Of a stretch of 64,000 nt of DNA, positions 56,671 to 64,000 are shown one piece after another. Positions within the stretch are counted from its first letter, which is position 1. The number at the start of each line of letters is the position of its first letter. The stretch spans positions 1-64,000 of the forward strand of contig JAEZRM010000072.1 of the NCBI GenBank assembly GCA_023412805.1, written 5' to 3'. The stretch comes from Pseudomonadota bacterium (GTDB taxonomy: Bacteria; Pseudomonadota; Alphaproteobacteria; Rhizobiales; Hyphomicrobiaceae). A program made the position numbers and the translations under genes. The notes under the pieces are model-generated. The model did no database searches and was not told the origin of the DNA. It was given only the letters and a program-made list of their open reading frames with translations.

Positions 56671-56970
56671 GGAAGCTGTCGAGGCCTGCAAAAACCTGAA
56701 ATCCTGAAAGATATCCGGGACGTGATCGTGCACCCAATGTGCCTGATCGTGCTCGGATTTCGCCTCCGAAGTTGCCGTGTCGCGCGGGGCATTTCCACGC
56801 ACCTGAAGTCACCTATCGGTGGAATGGAGGCTTGCAGGTGCCAGCAATAGATTGATCCGTAGGAGGAAATCGCTATACGACTTGAGTGAAGGGAGGGGAT
56901 GGGAACGCAACGCCGTTCTCGGGCCGCGCGAGTGGCCAGTGGCAACACAACCCCCAGGAGGAGATGCATC
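56671..56970. promoter_or_regulatory. Leader region of the TRAP operon
   Basis: No gene is seen in these 300 bases. A 9-bp direct repeat TGATCGTGC occurs at 56723-56731 and 56744-56752, start-to-start 21 bp, about two helical turns, which suits a repeated regulator site. AGGAGGAG at 56956-56963 is the ribosome site of dctP. No sigma-54 signature was found. Confidence 0.3.
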
Positions 56971-58071
56971 GTGTCCAAGGATATCGATGATCGCGTTGTT
57001 GGCGCAGTCGGTGGCGCCAAAATTCGCCGCCGCGACGTAGTTAGAGCAGGTCTCACAGGCGCATCGCTGGCCGCCATCGCCAGCCTGCCAACCAAAGCAC
57101 ACGCCCAGAAGGCCGAATTCCGCTTCCGCATGCAGTCCTTTCTCGGTCCGGGCACGGTCGAGTGGGAGCAGCTCATTCCGCGCTACATCAAGCGCGTCAA
57201 CGAGCTGTCGAACGGTCGCATCCAGATCCAGGCGTTCCCCCCGGGCGCGCTCGTGCCCACGTTCGAAATGCTCGACGCCGTCGGCAAAGGCGTGGTCGAG
57301 ATCGGTTATGGCGCGCAGCCCTACTGGCGCGGCAAGATCCCCTTCACGCTCTGGACGTGGGGCATTCCCGGCGCCTTCAAGACGCTCGATCACTACGACT
57401 ATCTCTGGAACGAGACCGGCCTTCTGGATGTCGTGCGCGAGTCCTTCGCAAAGCACGGCACGCATTTCCTCGGCCCGGTCTACTCCGATGAGTGGGGCGC
57501 CACGATGTCCCGTCAGGAGCTCAAGACGCTCGACGACTTCAAGGGCGTGAAGATCCGTAGCTTCGGCCTCGGTGCCGAAGTGCTCAAGAGCAAGGGCGCG
57601 AGCATCGTCACGATCCCGGGCGAGGAGCAGTACACCGCCCTCTCGACGGGCGTGATCGACGCTTCGAACTGGGGCTCGCCTGCTGGCTTCTACCAGTACA
57701 AGATCCACGAGCCGGCGAAGTTCTATCTCGGGCCGTCCATGATCGCCTTCGACATGGAAGACATGTTCATGAACCAGCGGGCATTCAATCGCCTGCCGAA
57801 GGACCTTCAGGAGGTCATGAACATGGTCACGCGCATCTACGCAGTCGAGCGTGCAACGACCTCGACGGCGGAGAGCGCCAAGACCGTTCAGCTCATGAAG
57901 GACGCCGGTGTGAAGTTCAACTCGCTGCCGCCGGCCGACGTCGAGTACTACGAGAAGACGGCCAACGAAGCGCTCGAGAAGATGCAGACCAAGGACGAGC
58001 CGACGCAGAAGGTGCTGAAAATCATCTTCGAAACGCGCGACCTGTTCCGCAAGCGTCCCTCGAATATCTAG
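56971..58071 (+). CDS. dctP: TRAP transporter solute-binding protein DctP
   Basis: 366 residues from GTG 56971, preceded by a strong AGGAGGAG seven bases away; the ATG at 56964 is out of frame. A Tat-like signal (KIRRRDVVRAGLTGASLAAIA...AHAQ) suggests folded export. FRMQSFLGPGTVEWEQLIPRYIKRV and LSNGRIQIQAFPPGALVPTFEML are the DctP N-domain, and PGEEQYTALSTGVIDASNWG is the ligand-arginine-side block. The sequence resembles the mannitol/organic-acid type of DctP. It captures the substrate in the periplasm; dctQM follow. Nearby genes give no clear substrate. Confidence 0.92.
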   Translation: MSKDIDDRVVGAVGGAKIRRRDVVRAGLTGASLAAIASLPTKAHAQKAEFRFRMQSFLGPGTVEWEQLIPRYIKRVNELSNGRIQIQAFPPGALVPTFEMLDAVGKGVVEIGYGAQPYWRGKIPFTLWTWGIPGAFKTLDHYDYLWNETGLLDVVRESFAKHGTHFLGPVYSDEWGATMSRQELKTLDDFKGVKIRSFGLGAEVLKSKGASIVTIPGEEQYTALSTGVIDASNWGSPAGFYQYKIHEPAKFYLGPSMIAFDMEDMFMNQRAFNRLPKDLQEVMNMVTRIYAVERATTSTAESAKTVQLMKDAGVKFNSLPPADVEYYEKTANEALEKMQTKDEPTQKVLKIIFETRDLFRKRPSNI

Positions 58072-58097
58072 CCAAACCGTTCCTGTGATCCGTGATG

Positions 58098-58130
58098 GCT
58101 CCGGGGCCGCCCTATGGGTAGTCCCGGAGC
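58098..58130 (+). promoter_or_regulatory. Intercistronic hairpin between dctP and dctQ
   Basis: GCTCCGGG (58098-58105) pairs perfectly with CCCGGAGC (58123-58130) in the 92-bp gap. Such stems commonly lower read-through or protect the upstream mRNA so that the binding protein exceeds the membrane subunits. No T-run follows, so full termination is unlikely. Confidence 0.5.
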
Positions 58131-58163
58131 TATTCGGTGCTGCGAGCCACCTGAGGGTTCCCC

Positions 58164-58715
58164 ATGAACTTGGTACGCGCAGTCGTACGCCTGATCGACA
58201 AGCTGAATGGCGCATTCGGATACTTCGCCGCCATCTCGCTTCTCGGGCTGATCGGCCTCGTCTGTTACGAGGTGTTTCTCCGTTACGTGATGAAGGCGCC
58301 CACGACGTGGGGCAACGAGATGATCAGCTTCATCTTCGCCGCCTACGTGATGCTAGGTGGCGGCTACACGCTGCTTAAGCGCGATCACGTTGCGATGGAC
58401 ATCATCTACTCGCGCTATTCGCCGCGCGGCAAGGCGATCATCGACCTCTGCACCGCAGGCTTCATGCTGCTGTTCTGCTGGGTTCTTTTCGAGCAGACGT
58501 ACATCATGGCGAAGGAGGCCCTCGAAACCGGGCAGCGCGCGTCCTCTGACTGGAGCCCGCCGCTCTTTCCGGTGATGGTCTCGCTTCCCATCGGCGCTGG
58601 ACTTCTTCTGCTGCAGGCCATCGCACGTGTTGTGCGCGATCTGCACATGGCTTTCACGAATACGCCCTTACTGCCGGAGGATGCGGTCCTCGAGGCGCCG
58701 GAGGTCCATCAATGA
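58164..58715 (+). CDS. dctQ: TRAP transporter small permease DctQ
   Basis: 183 residues with four membrane helices: YFAAISLLGLIGLVCYEVFLRYV, EMISFIFAAYVMLGGGYTLL, IIDLCTAGFMLLFCWVLFEQTY and LFPVMVSLPIGAGLLLLQAIARVV. KAPTTWGNEMISF is the conserved W-x-x-E loop of the family. The TGA stop overlaps the dctM ATG. It forms the QM membrane complex. Confidence 0.93.
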   Translation: MNLVRAVVRLIDKLNGAFGYFAAISLLGLIGLVCYEVFLRYVMKAPTTWGNEMISFIFAAYVMLGGGYTLLKRDHVAMDIIYSRYSPRGKAIIDLCTAGFMLLFCWVLFEQTYIMAKEALETGQRASSDWSPPLFPVMVSLPIGAGLLLLQAIARVVRDLHMAFTNTPLLPEDAVLEAPEVHQ

Positions 58716-60025
58716 GCATCGAAGTCGTCACGATCCTCCTGTTTGGATCGTTCCTCCTGCTCATGGCGGCCGGTCTGCCGCTGGTCTTCTCGCTGGGCAG
58801 CGCGGCCATCATTGGAACCTACTTCCTCTGGGGACCAGAAGCACTTTACGCGCTGGGTATCAAGACGTTCAGCACGGCGACTAGTTTCGTCCTGCTCGCC
58901 ATTCCCATGTTCATCTTCATGGGCAGCATGTTGGAAAGGTCGGGCCTCGCCCACGACCTCTACGACATGATGAAAAAGTGGTTCGGCGGCATCAACGGAG
59001 GCCTCGCCGTCGGCACCATTCTCGTGTGCACGATCTTCGCTGCGCTCGTCGGTGTGAGTGGTGCGGCGACCGTCACGATGGGCCTTGTGGCGCTACCCTC
59101 GATGCTTGCGGCTAAGTACAGCAAGGGCCTCAGTATTGGCTCGATCGCAGGCGGCGGCGCATTGGGCGTATTGATCCCGCCCAGCGTGTTGATGATTGTG
59201 CTCGGTCTCTACGCGAACGTGTCGGTCGGCATGCTCTTCATGGGCGGTATTACGGCCGGTCTCGTTATCGTGGTGCTCTTCATTCTGTACATCCTGATCG
59301 CCTGCGCGATCTGGCCGGAGATGGGGCCGGCGCTGCCGGTTGCCGAGCGTGCGACGTGGCCGGAGAAAATGGCCTCTCTCAAAGCGGTGATCCTGCCGAT
59401 CATGCTCGTAGCGGTGGTGCTGGGCTCCATCGTTGGCGGTGTTGCGACGCCGAGTGAGGCGGCGGGCATTGGTGCGGCCGGCTCGATCCTGTGCGCGCTG
59501 GCATACGGCAAACTCTCGTGGACCGCTCTGAAGGAGTCCTCGCTCATCACGCTGCGCCTGACCTGTATGGTCATGTGGATCGTATTCGCGGCCTCCATGT
59601 TCACAGCGCTCTATGCGGCTGTGGGCGCAGATCAGCTTGTGAAGGACGCACTTTCCCTGATCCCAGGTGGAAAGTGGGGCACGATCATTGGGATGCAGAT
59701 CATCTGGATCATCATGGGCTGCTTCCTCGATCCGATCGGCATCATGCTGCTGACTGTGCCGCTCTTCTTCCCGATCGTCGTGCAGATGGGCTTCGATCCC
59801 GTGTGGTTCGGCGTCCTGTTCGTGGTGAACATGGAGATGGCATTTCTGACACCGCCGTTCGGCTTCAACCTCTTCTACATGCGCAGCGTCGCGCCGAAGG
59901 GTGTCACGATGCTCGACATCTACAAGGCGGTCATACCGTTCATTGCCTTGCAGTTCCTCGCCCTGGTGCTGATGATGGTCTTCCCTGAGCTCATCACCTG
60001 GCTGCCGTACAAGATGCTGCGCTAA
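58712..60025 (+). CDS. dctM: TRAP transporter large permease DctM
   Basis: 437 residues with about twelve helices of the ion-transporter superfamily. AIPMFIFMGSMLERSGLAHDLYD, LVGVSGAATVTMGLVALPSML and GGALGVLIPPSVLMIVLGLYANVS are the first hairpin core and sodium-site region, repeated later as GVATPSEAAGIGA and ILDPIGIMLLTVPLFFPIV-like sequence. It drives Na+-coupled uptake with DctQ. A strong hairpin follows at 60050. Confidence 0.94.
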   Translation: MSIEVVTILLFGSFLLLMAAGLPLVFSLGSAAIIGTYFLWGPEALYALGIKTFSTATSFVLLAIPMFIFMGSMLERSGLAHDLYDMMKKWFGGINGGLAVGTILVCTIFAALVGVSGAATVTMGLVALPSMLAAKYSKGLSIGSIAGGGALGVLIPPSVLMIVLGLYANVSVGMLFMGGITAGLVIVVLFILYILIACAIWPEMGPALPVAERATWPEKMASLKAVILPIMLVAVVLGSIVGGVATPSEAAGIGAAGSILCALAYGKLSWTALKESSLITLRLTCMVMWIVFAASMFTALYAAVGADQLVKDALSLIPGGKWGTIIGMQIIWIIMGCFLDPIGIMLLTVPLFFPIVVQMGFDPVWFGVLFVVNMEMAFLTPPFGFNLFYMRSVAPKGVTMLDIYKAVIPFIALQFLALVLMMVFPELITWLPYKMLR

Positions 60026-60049
60026 GGTACGAACGCCGCTATGACGAAT

Positions 60050-60077
60050 GCGAAAGCCGCCCGGTTGGGCGGCTTTC
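60050..60077 (+). terminator. Hairpin after dctM
   Basis: Twelve-base arms CGAAAGCCGCCC/GGGCGGCTTTCG around GGTT, starting 25 bases after the stop. ATTT follows. It lies between dctM and the convergent DedA gene and may serve both. Confidence 0.75.
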
Positions 60078-60118
60078 GTGCATTTGGCGGCGGTTCGCGA
60101 AGCGTGGACGCTACGATA

Positions 60119-60772
60119 TCACGTGCGCTCCATGGCCCGCTCGAGCCGCCGGCTGAGAACCCATGAAAGTGCAAGGAAAGCGATCAGCATGAATGCGCCG
60201 AGGCCCGATGAGGCCTGGCTCATGAATTTCTCCGAGACCTCGCCGAACGCATAGCCCGCATAGACGACGGCGACGGACCAGATCCCCGCTGCGATGAAAT
60301 TCATGACGAGAAAGCTCGCCCAGGAAAGCGACGACACGCCGTAGGCAAAGCCGGCGAGGCCGCGGATGCCGTGCGGATAGCGATGAATGAGGATCATCCA
60401 GATATGGTGGCGGGCCGCGAGGAGCGCCGCCGTGTGGAGGCCGCGGTGCAGTCGGGGATAGGAAGCAAGCCAGCCTATTCCGAAGCGTCGCCCGATCCAG
60501 AAGCGGATCACGTCGCCGACAAAGCTGCCGATCCAGCAGACGATGATCAATGTGCCGAGATTCAGCGCCCCAGCGTGCGCGGCATAACCCGCAAACATCG
60601 CGAGCAGCAGGCTGTGCGACGTCGCATATGCAAACATCAATCCGTAGATGGCGTCGTGGTTCTGGCGGATCAGTTCGAGGAAGGACGTGAGATCGGTCGG
60701 AAACAGCACGAGCACACCCGTCAATGAAAGTCGCGCCCTGGTGCACGACAACCTCAGCGCGCCCGCTAGCAT
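60119..60772 (-). CDS. DedA/VTT-family membrane protein
   Basis: 217 residues with about five hydrophobic segments. GTLIIVCWIGSFVGDVIRFWIGRRFG is the DedA re-entrant signature (G-x-x-x-G-D-x-x-x-Y/F-x-x-G-R), with GLHTAALLAARHHIWMILIHRYPHGIRGLAGFAYGVSSL as the second conserved block containing the essential Arg residues. DedA proteins act in undecaprenyl phosphate or phospholipid flipping. The N-terminal 20 residues are atypical, so the start may lie further in. Confidence 0.8.
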   Translation of the reverse strand: MLAGALRLSCTRARLSLTGVLVLFPTDLTSFLELIRQNHDAIYGLMFAYATSHSLLLAMFAGYAAHAGALNLGTLIIVCWIGSFVGDVIRFWIGRRFGIGWLASYPRLHRGLHTAALLAARHHIWMILIHRYPHGIRGLAGFAYGVSSLSWASFLVMNFIAAGIWSVAVVYAGYAFGEVSEKFMSQASSGLGAFMLIAFLALSWVLSRRLERAMERT

Positions 60773-60836
60773 CGCGGCACGAAAATGCCAACTGAAAACG
60801 TGGCAAAGTGGCTTGCAGCGGCTCGGGTGGGGGTGG

Positions 60837-62726
60837 CTACGAGGCTTTTGCGGTGCCGCTCAGGGCCTCCAGAAAAGCGCCGCCATAACGTGTCACACGC
60901 GCATCGCCCATGCCGTGGACGAGCTTAAGCTCGTCGCGGGTGCGCGGTTTCAAGCGCACCATGTCGATCAGCGAGCGGTCGTGGCAGACGATGTAGGGCG
61001 GCACGTTGGCCTCGCGCGCGAGCTGCCCGCGGACTTCGCGCAGCGTCCGGTAAAGCTCGACCTCGTTCTCCTGCAGGCCCGGCACGGCGGCATTACGCCG
61101 CGATGCCCGCTTGCGGCCCTCGCTGCGCGTCCGGGAGCTCGCGGACTGCTTGCGCACCATGAAGGGCGCTTCGCCGCGCAGCACAATGCGGGCGCTCTCG
61201 GAGAGTGCGAGCGTGCCGTGACCTTCATCGTCGGCGACGAGGTGCCCCGCAGCGACGAGCTGGCGGAGAATGCCGCGCCATTGCGCGCCATCGATATCGC
61301 GGCCAATGCCGAAGACGGAGAGCTTGTCGTGATGATTGCGCACGATGCGCTCGTCCACCTTGCCCGTCAGCACGTCGACGACGTAACCGACACCGAAGCG
61401 TTGATCCGTGCGGTAGACCGTCGAGAGCGCCTTCTGCGCAAGTACGGTGCCGTCGATGCAATCCGGCGGCTCGAGGCAGTTGTCACAGTTGCCGCAGGGC
61501 TCCGTGCGCTGTTCGTTGAAGTAGGCGAGCAGAAGCTGGCGGCGGCAGCTCGCGGCTTCGGCGAGTGCGATCAGCGCATCGAGCTTCGTGCGCTGCACGG
61601 CCTTGTGCTGCTCGCCGGCTTCGGACTGCGCGATCCACTGGCGCTGTGTGATGATGTCGCCGAGGCCATAGGCCATCCAGGCATCGGCGGGCTCGCCGTC
61701 GCGTCCCGCGCGGCCCGTTTCCTGATAGTAGGCCTCGATGGATTTCGGCAGGCTCAAATGCGCGACGAAGCGCACGTCCGGTTTGTCGATGCCCATCCCG
61801 AAGGCGATGGTCGCAACGACAATGAGCCCATCCTCGGCGAGAAAGCGCTGCTGAACGGAGCGGCGTACTTCCGGCGGTAGGCCTGCATGATAGGCGAGCG
61901 CCGTGCGTCCTTTCGACGTCAGCCAGTCGGCGGTTTCCTCGACCTGCTTGCGGCTCAGGCAATAGACGATGCCGGCATTGCCTGCGTGCTCCTCGGCAAT
62001 GAAGCGCCAGAGCCGCTCGCGCGCGCCCATGCTGCCCGTCTCGGCAATGCGGTAGCGGATGTTCGGGCGATCGAAGCTCGCGACGAGCTTCTCGGCCTTT
62101 TCGAGGGCCAGCTCGCGCACGATCTCCGCGCGCGTCTTCTCGTCGGCTGTTGCGGTGAGCGCGATGCGCGGCACATTCGGAAAGCGATCGGCGAGAATGC
62201 GGAGCTGGCGATATTCGGGGCGGAAATCGTGCCCCCACTGCGAGACGCAGTGCGCCTCGTCGATGGCGAAGAGGGCAACATCGGTCGAGGCGAGAAGCTC
62301 CAGGAGACGTGGCTGCACGAGGCGCTCGGGCGCGACATAGATCAGGTCGCGGACGCCGGCGCGCACGGCCTTCTCGATCTCGATTTGCTCGGCCCAGGAA
62401 AGCGAGGAGTTCAGGAAGGCTGCATTCACGCCGAGCGACTTCAGCGCGTCGACCTGATCCTGCATGAGAGCGATCAGCGGCGAAACGACGACCGCTATGC
62501 CGGGACGGACGAGCGCCGGGATCTGATAGCAGAGCGACTTGCCGCCACCCGTCGGCATGAGGACGAAGGCGTCGCGCCCGCCGAGCAGGGCCCGGATCGC
62601 GCTCTCCTGGTGCGAGCGGAAGGCGCGGTAGCCGAATGTCGTCTCGAGGATGGCCTGCGCCCGTCCGAAAGCCTCGTCAGCATCCCATGAAGGTGCTGAT
62701 GGCATCTGAAGGGCGAACAAAGACAT
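60837..62726 (-). CDS. recQ: ATP-dependent DNA helicase RecQ
   Basis: 629 residues from ATG 62726. Helicase motifs: FRSHQESAIRALLGGRDAFV (motif 0), MPTGGGKSLCYQIPAL (I), FAIDEAHCVSQWGHDFRPEY (II, DEAH), LTATADEKTRAEIV (III), and QETGRAGRDGEPADAWMAYG (VI). The RQC zinc cysteines are in SCRRQLLLAYFNEQR and EPCGNCDNCLEPP. An HRDC domain (ANVPPYIVCHDRSLIDMVRLKPRTRDEL) ends the chain. It acts in RecF-pathway repair. Divergent from pepA. Confidence 0.96.
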   Translation of the reverse strand: MSLFALQMPSAPSWDADEAFGRAQAILETTFGYRAFRSHQESAIRALLGGRDAFVLMPTGGGKSLCYQIPALVRPGIAVVVSPLIALMQDQVDALKSLGVNAAFLNSSLSWAEQIEIEKAVRAGVRDLIYVAPERLVQPRLLELLASTDVALFAIDEAHCVSQWGHDFRPEYRQLRILADRFPNVPRIALTATADEKTRAEIVRELALEKAEKLVASFDRPNIRYRIAETGSMGARERLWRFIAEEHAGNAGIVYCLSRKQVEETADWLTSKGRTALAYHAGLPPEVRRSVQQRFLAEDGLIVVATIAFGMGIDKPDVRFVAHLSLPKSIEAYYQETGRAGRDGEPADAWMAYGLGDIITQRQWIAQSEAGEQHKAVQRTKLDALIALAEAASCRRQLLLAYFNEQRTEPCGNCDNCLEPPDCIDGTVLAQKALSTVYRTDQRFGVGYVVDVLTGKVDERIVRNHHDKLSVFGIGRDIDGAQWRGILRQLVAAGHLVADDEGHGTLALSESARIVLRGEAPFMVRKQSASSRTRSEGRKRASRRNAAVPGLQENEVELYRTLREVRGQLAREANVPPYIVCHDRSLIDMVRLKPRTRDELKLVHGMGDARVTRYGGAFLEALSGTAKAS

Positions 62727-62963
62727 GCGTGGCGTCCGGCGGCGCGAGAAGGTTCGTTGCTCATGACACCATGAGGGCGATTCTGGCCCCCTGCCAATGT
62801 CGGCGGGCCCGAGGGACGTGGATTGAAGGGGCGGGGTTGCCGAATTGCGCACGGATGCCATGCGGGTACGGACTGCCCAGGTCTCGGAAAACTTGCGGAG
62901 GGCAGCGGCGGCCCCCTATAGCTCGGCCAAAGCCTCGTTCCGTGATCCAGGAGTAGTGCCTCG

Positions 62964-64000
62964 ATGTCCCAACGTCCCGAGATCCGCTTTGTCGCCCTCG
63001 ATGCGGCCACGAACCCGGTCATCGCCGCGCTCGTCGGGCAGGATCTGAGCATGCCGCCGGCATTGAAGGCACTTGATCAGAAGTCGGGTGGTGCGCTGAC
63101 CCGCGCCGCCAAAGCGGCAGAGTTCAAGGCCAAGGCGCGCAGCTCGATCGAAATTCTCTCGCCCGAGAAGCTGGAGGCGACCCGCCTGCACATGATCGGC
63201 ACGGTGGAGAGTGAGCCGGCGGGTGATCTCGATTGGATGCGCGCAGGGTCCGCGGCGTATGCGGCCATCCACGCACGCAAGGCGCCCGCCGCGAGCCTTT
63301 TCGCCGAGGCGCCGGAGAAGGGTGCGCCTTCAGCGGACGAGCTTGCTGCGCTGCTGGCCTATGGCGCCCTACTGAGGAGCTACAACTTCCGCAAATACCG
63401 CACGCGGCCCGCGCGCGAGAACAACAATGGCGATGGCGAGCCCGAGGAAAAGGCGAACGTCCTCTACATCCACTGCAAGGATCCGCGCGCGGCGGAGAAG
63501 GCGTTCGCGGACAAGCTCGCGGTGGCCGAAGGCGTGTTCACTGCGCGCGATCTCGTCAATGAGCCGGCCAACGCGCTCGGCCCCGTCGAGTTCGCCGATC
63601 GCGCGGCAGAGCTTTCATCGCTCGGCGTCGAGGTCGAGGTGCTGGAGCCCGATGCGCTCGATAAGCTCGGCATGGGCGCGCTGCTCGGTGTCGCCCAGGG
63701 CAGCACGCGCCCCGCGCGCGTCGTCGTCATGCAATGGCACGGCGCAAAATCCAAGCGCACGAAGCCGGTTTGCATCATCGGCAAGGGCGTGGTGTTCGAC
63801 AGTGGCGGTCTCTCGATGAAGCCGGCTGGCGGCATGGAGGATATGAAGGGCGACATGGGAGGCGCTGCCTGCGTCGTCGGCCTCATGAAGGCGCTTGCGG
63901 CACGCAAGGCCGCGGCGAATGTGATCGGCGTCATCGGCCTCGTCGAGAACATGGTGTCCGGTGGCGCGCAGCGACCGGGCGATATCGTGACCTCCATGTC
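62964..64000 (+). CDS. pepA: Leucyl aminopeptidase (M17), 5' part only
   Basis: Begins at ATG 62964 (CCAGGAG ten bases upstream) and is open to the window end (345 complete codons). The N-terminal domain (RFVALDAATNPVIAALVG) is followed from about residue 190 by ARDLVNEPANALGP and GVAQGSTRPARVVVMQW. The metal site starts with IIGKGVVFDSGGLSMKP and MKGDMGGAACVVG, the M17 signature. The NTDAEGRL block lies beyond the window. Function: removes N-terminal residues from peptides in the cytosol, as a hexamer. Confidence 0.93.
   Translation, partial: MSQRPEIRFVALDAATNPVIAALVGQDLSMPPALKALDQKSGGALTRAAKAAEFKAKARSSIEILSPEKLEATRLHMIGTVESEPAGDLDWMRAGSAAYAAIHARKAPAASLFAEAPEKGAPSADELAALLAYGALLRSYNFRKYRTRPARENNNGDGEPEEKANVLYIHCKDPRAAEKAFADKLAVAEGVFTARDLVNEPANALGPVEFADRAAELSSLGVEVEVLEPDALDKLGMGALLGVAQGSTRPARVVVMQWHGAKSKRTKPVCIIGKGVVFDSGGLSMKPAGGMEDMKGDMGGAACVVGLMKALAARKAAANVIGVIGLVENMVSGGAQRPGDIVTSM

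Overview
The window is a GC-rich stretch of an alphaproteobacterial chromosome, most likely order Hyphomicrobiales (Rhizobiales). I infer this from gene order: erpA facing dgt-argS-SPOR protein-nagZ-scpA-scpB; a tiny aa3-type oxidase subunit IV ahead of a three-gene transhydrogenase; tpiA-secretory hypothetical-secG-pyrG; trpS-uspA-nfuA and tsaB-rimI; and a small IGHNGGPPLD protein. The genus cannot be fixed from the sequence alone. Nearly all space is coding. There is one tRNA (Gly-GCC), no rRNA, no CRISPR array, and no insertion sequence or prophage.

Layout. 0-6 kb: a sugar-acid dehydratase (IlvD/EDD), an Omp25/31-like porin, DinB, YceI and a PilZ-like protein. 6-11 kb: sulfoacetaldehyde acetyltransferase (xsc) divergent from an acylating sulfoacetaldehyde dehydrogenase, a methyltransferase and tRNA-Gly. 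11.5-14.7 kb: the ATP-grasp / alpha-E / transglutaminase peptide-ligase-type operon. 14.8-18.2 kb: an orphan TAXI binding protein, a 1-kb gene-poor stretch with four tandem stem-loops, rpmG and a DMT exporter. 18.3-23.6 kb: a phospholipase C-like/DUF4332 fusion, then the cox IV-pnt operon with an unrecognised gene between pntAB and pntB. 23.9-30.7 kb: TSUP, pyrG, secG, tpiA and a PpiD-like chaperone. 30.7-39.1 kb: the erpA/dgt/argS/SPOR/nagZ/scpAB block. 39-48 kb: an ABC ATPase without partners, two MFS permeases, an SDR, maeB and chrA. 48-54 kb: NIPSNAP, an APH-like kinase, rimI, tsaB, a RutE-like reductase, nfuA, uspA and trpS. 54-60 kb: a frameshifted GT87-like membrane gene, an apparently circularly permuted ROK kinase and a DctPQM TRAP operon. 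60-64 kb: DedA, recQ and the 5' part of pepA, cut by the window end.

Functional links: sulfonate carbon use (SauS and Xsc yield acetyl phosphate and sulfite; a TSUP-type exporter lies about 16 kb away); redox balance (PntAA/AB/B, MaeB); envelope biogenesis and division (SPOR protein, NagZ, PpiD, SecG); Fe-S assembly (ErpA, NfuA); and translation (ArgS, TrpS, TsaB, RimI, L33).

The most unusual observations are: (1) a dispersed intergenic repeat built of three consecutive hairpins ending in a T-tract, in at least five copies, often beside a second dispersed repeat placed just after stop codons; (2) four tandem near-perfect stem-loops at 16607-16809 that look like an undescribed structured RNA or DNA element; (3) a ROK-type kinase whose motif order is permuted; (4) a Zn-phospholipase C-like domain fused to a helix-hairpin-helix DUF4332 domain; (5) a translationally coupled unknown gene inside the pnt operon.
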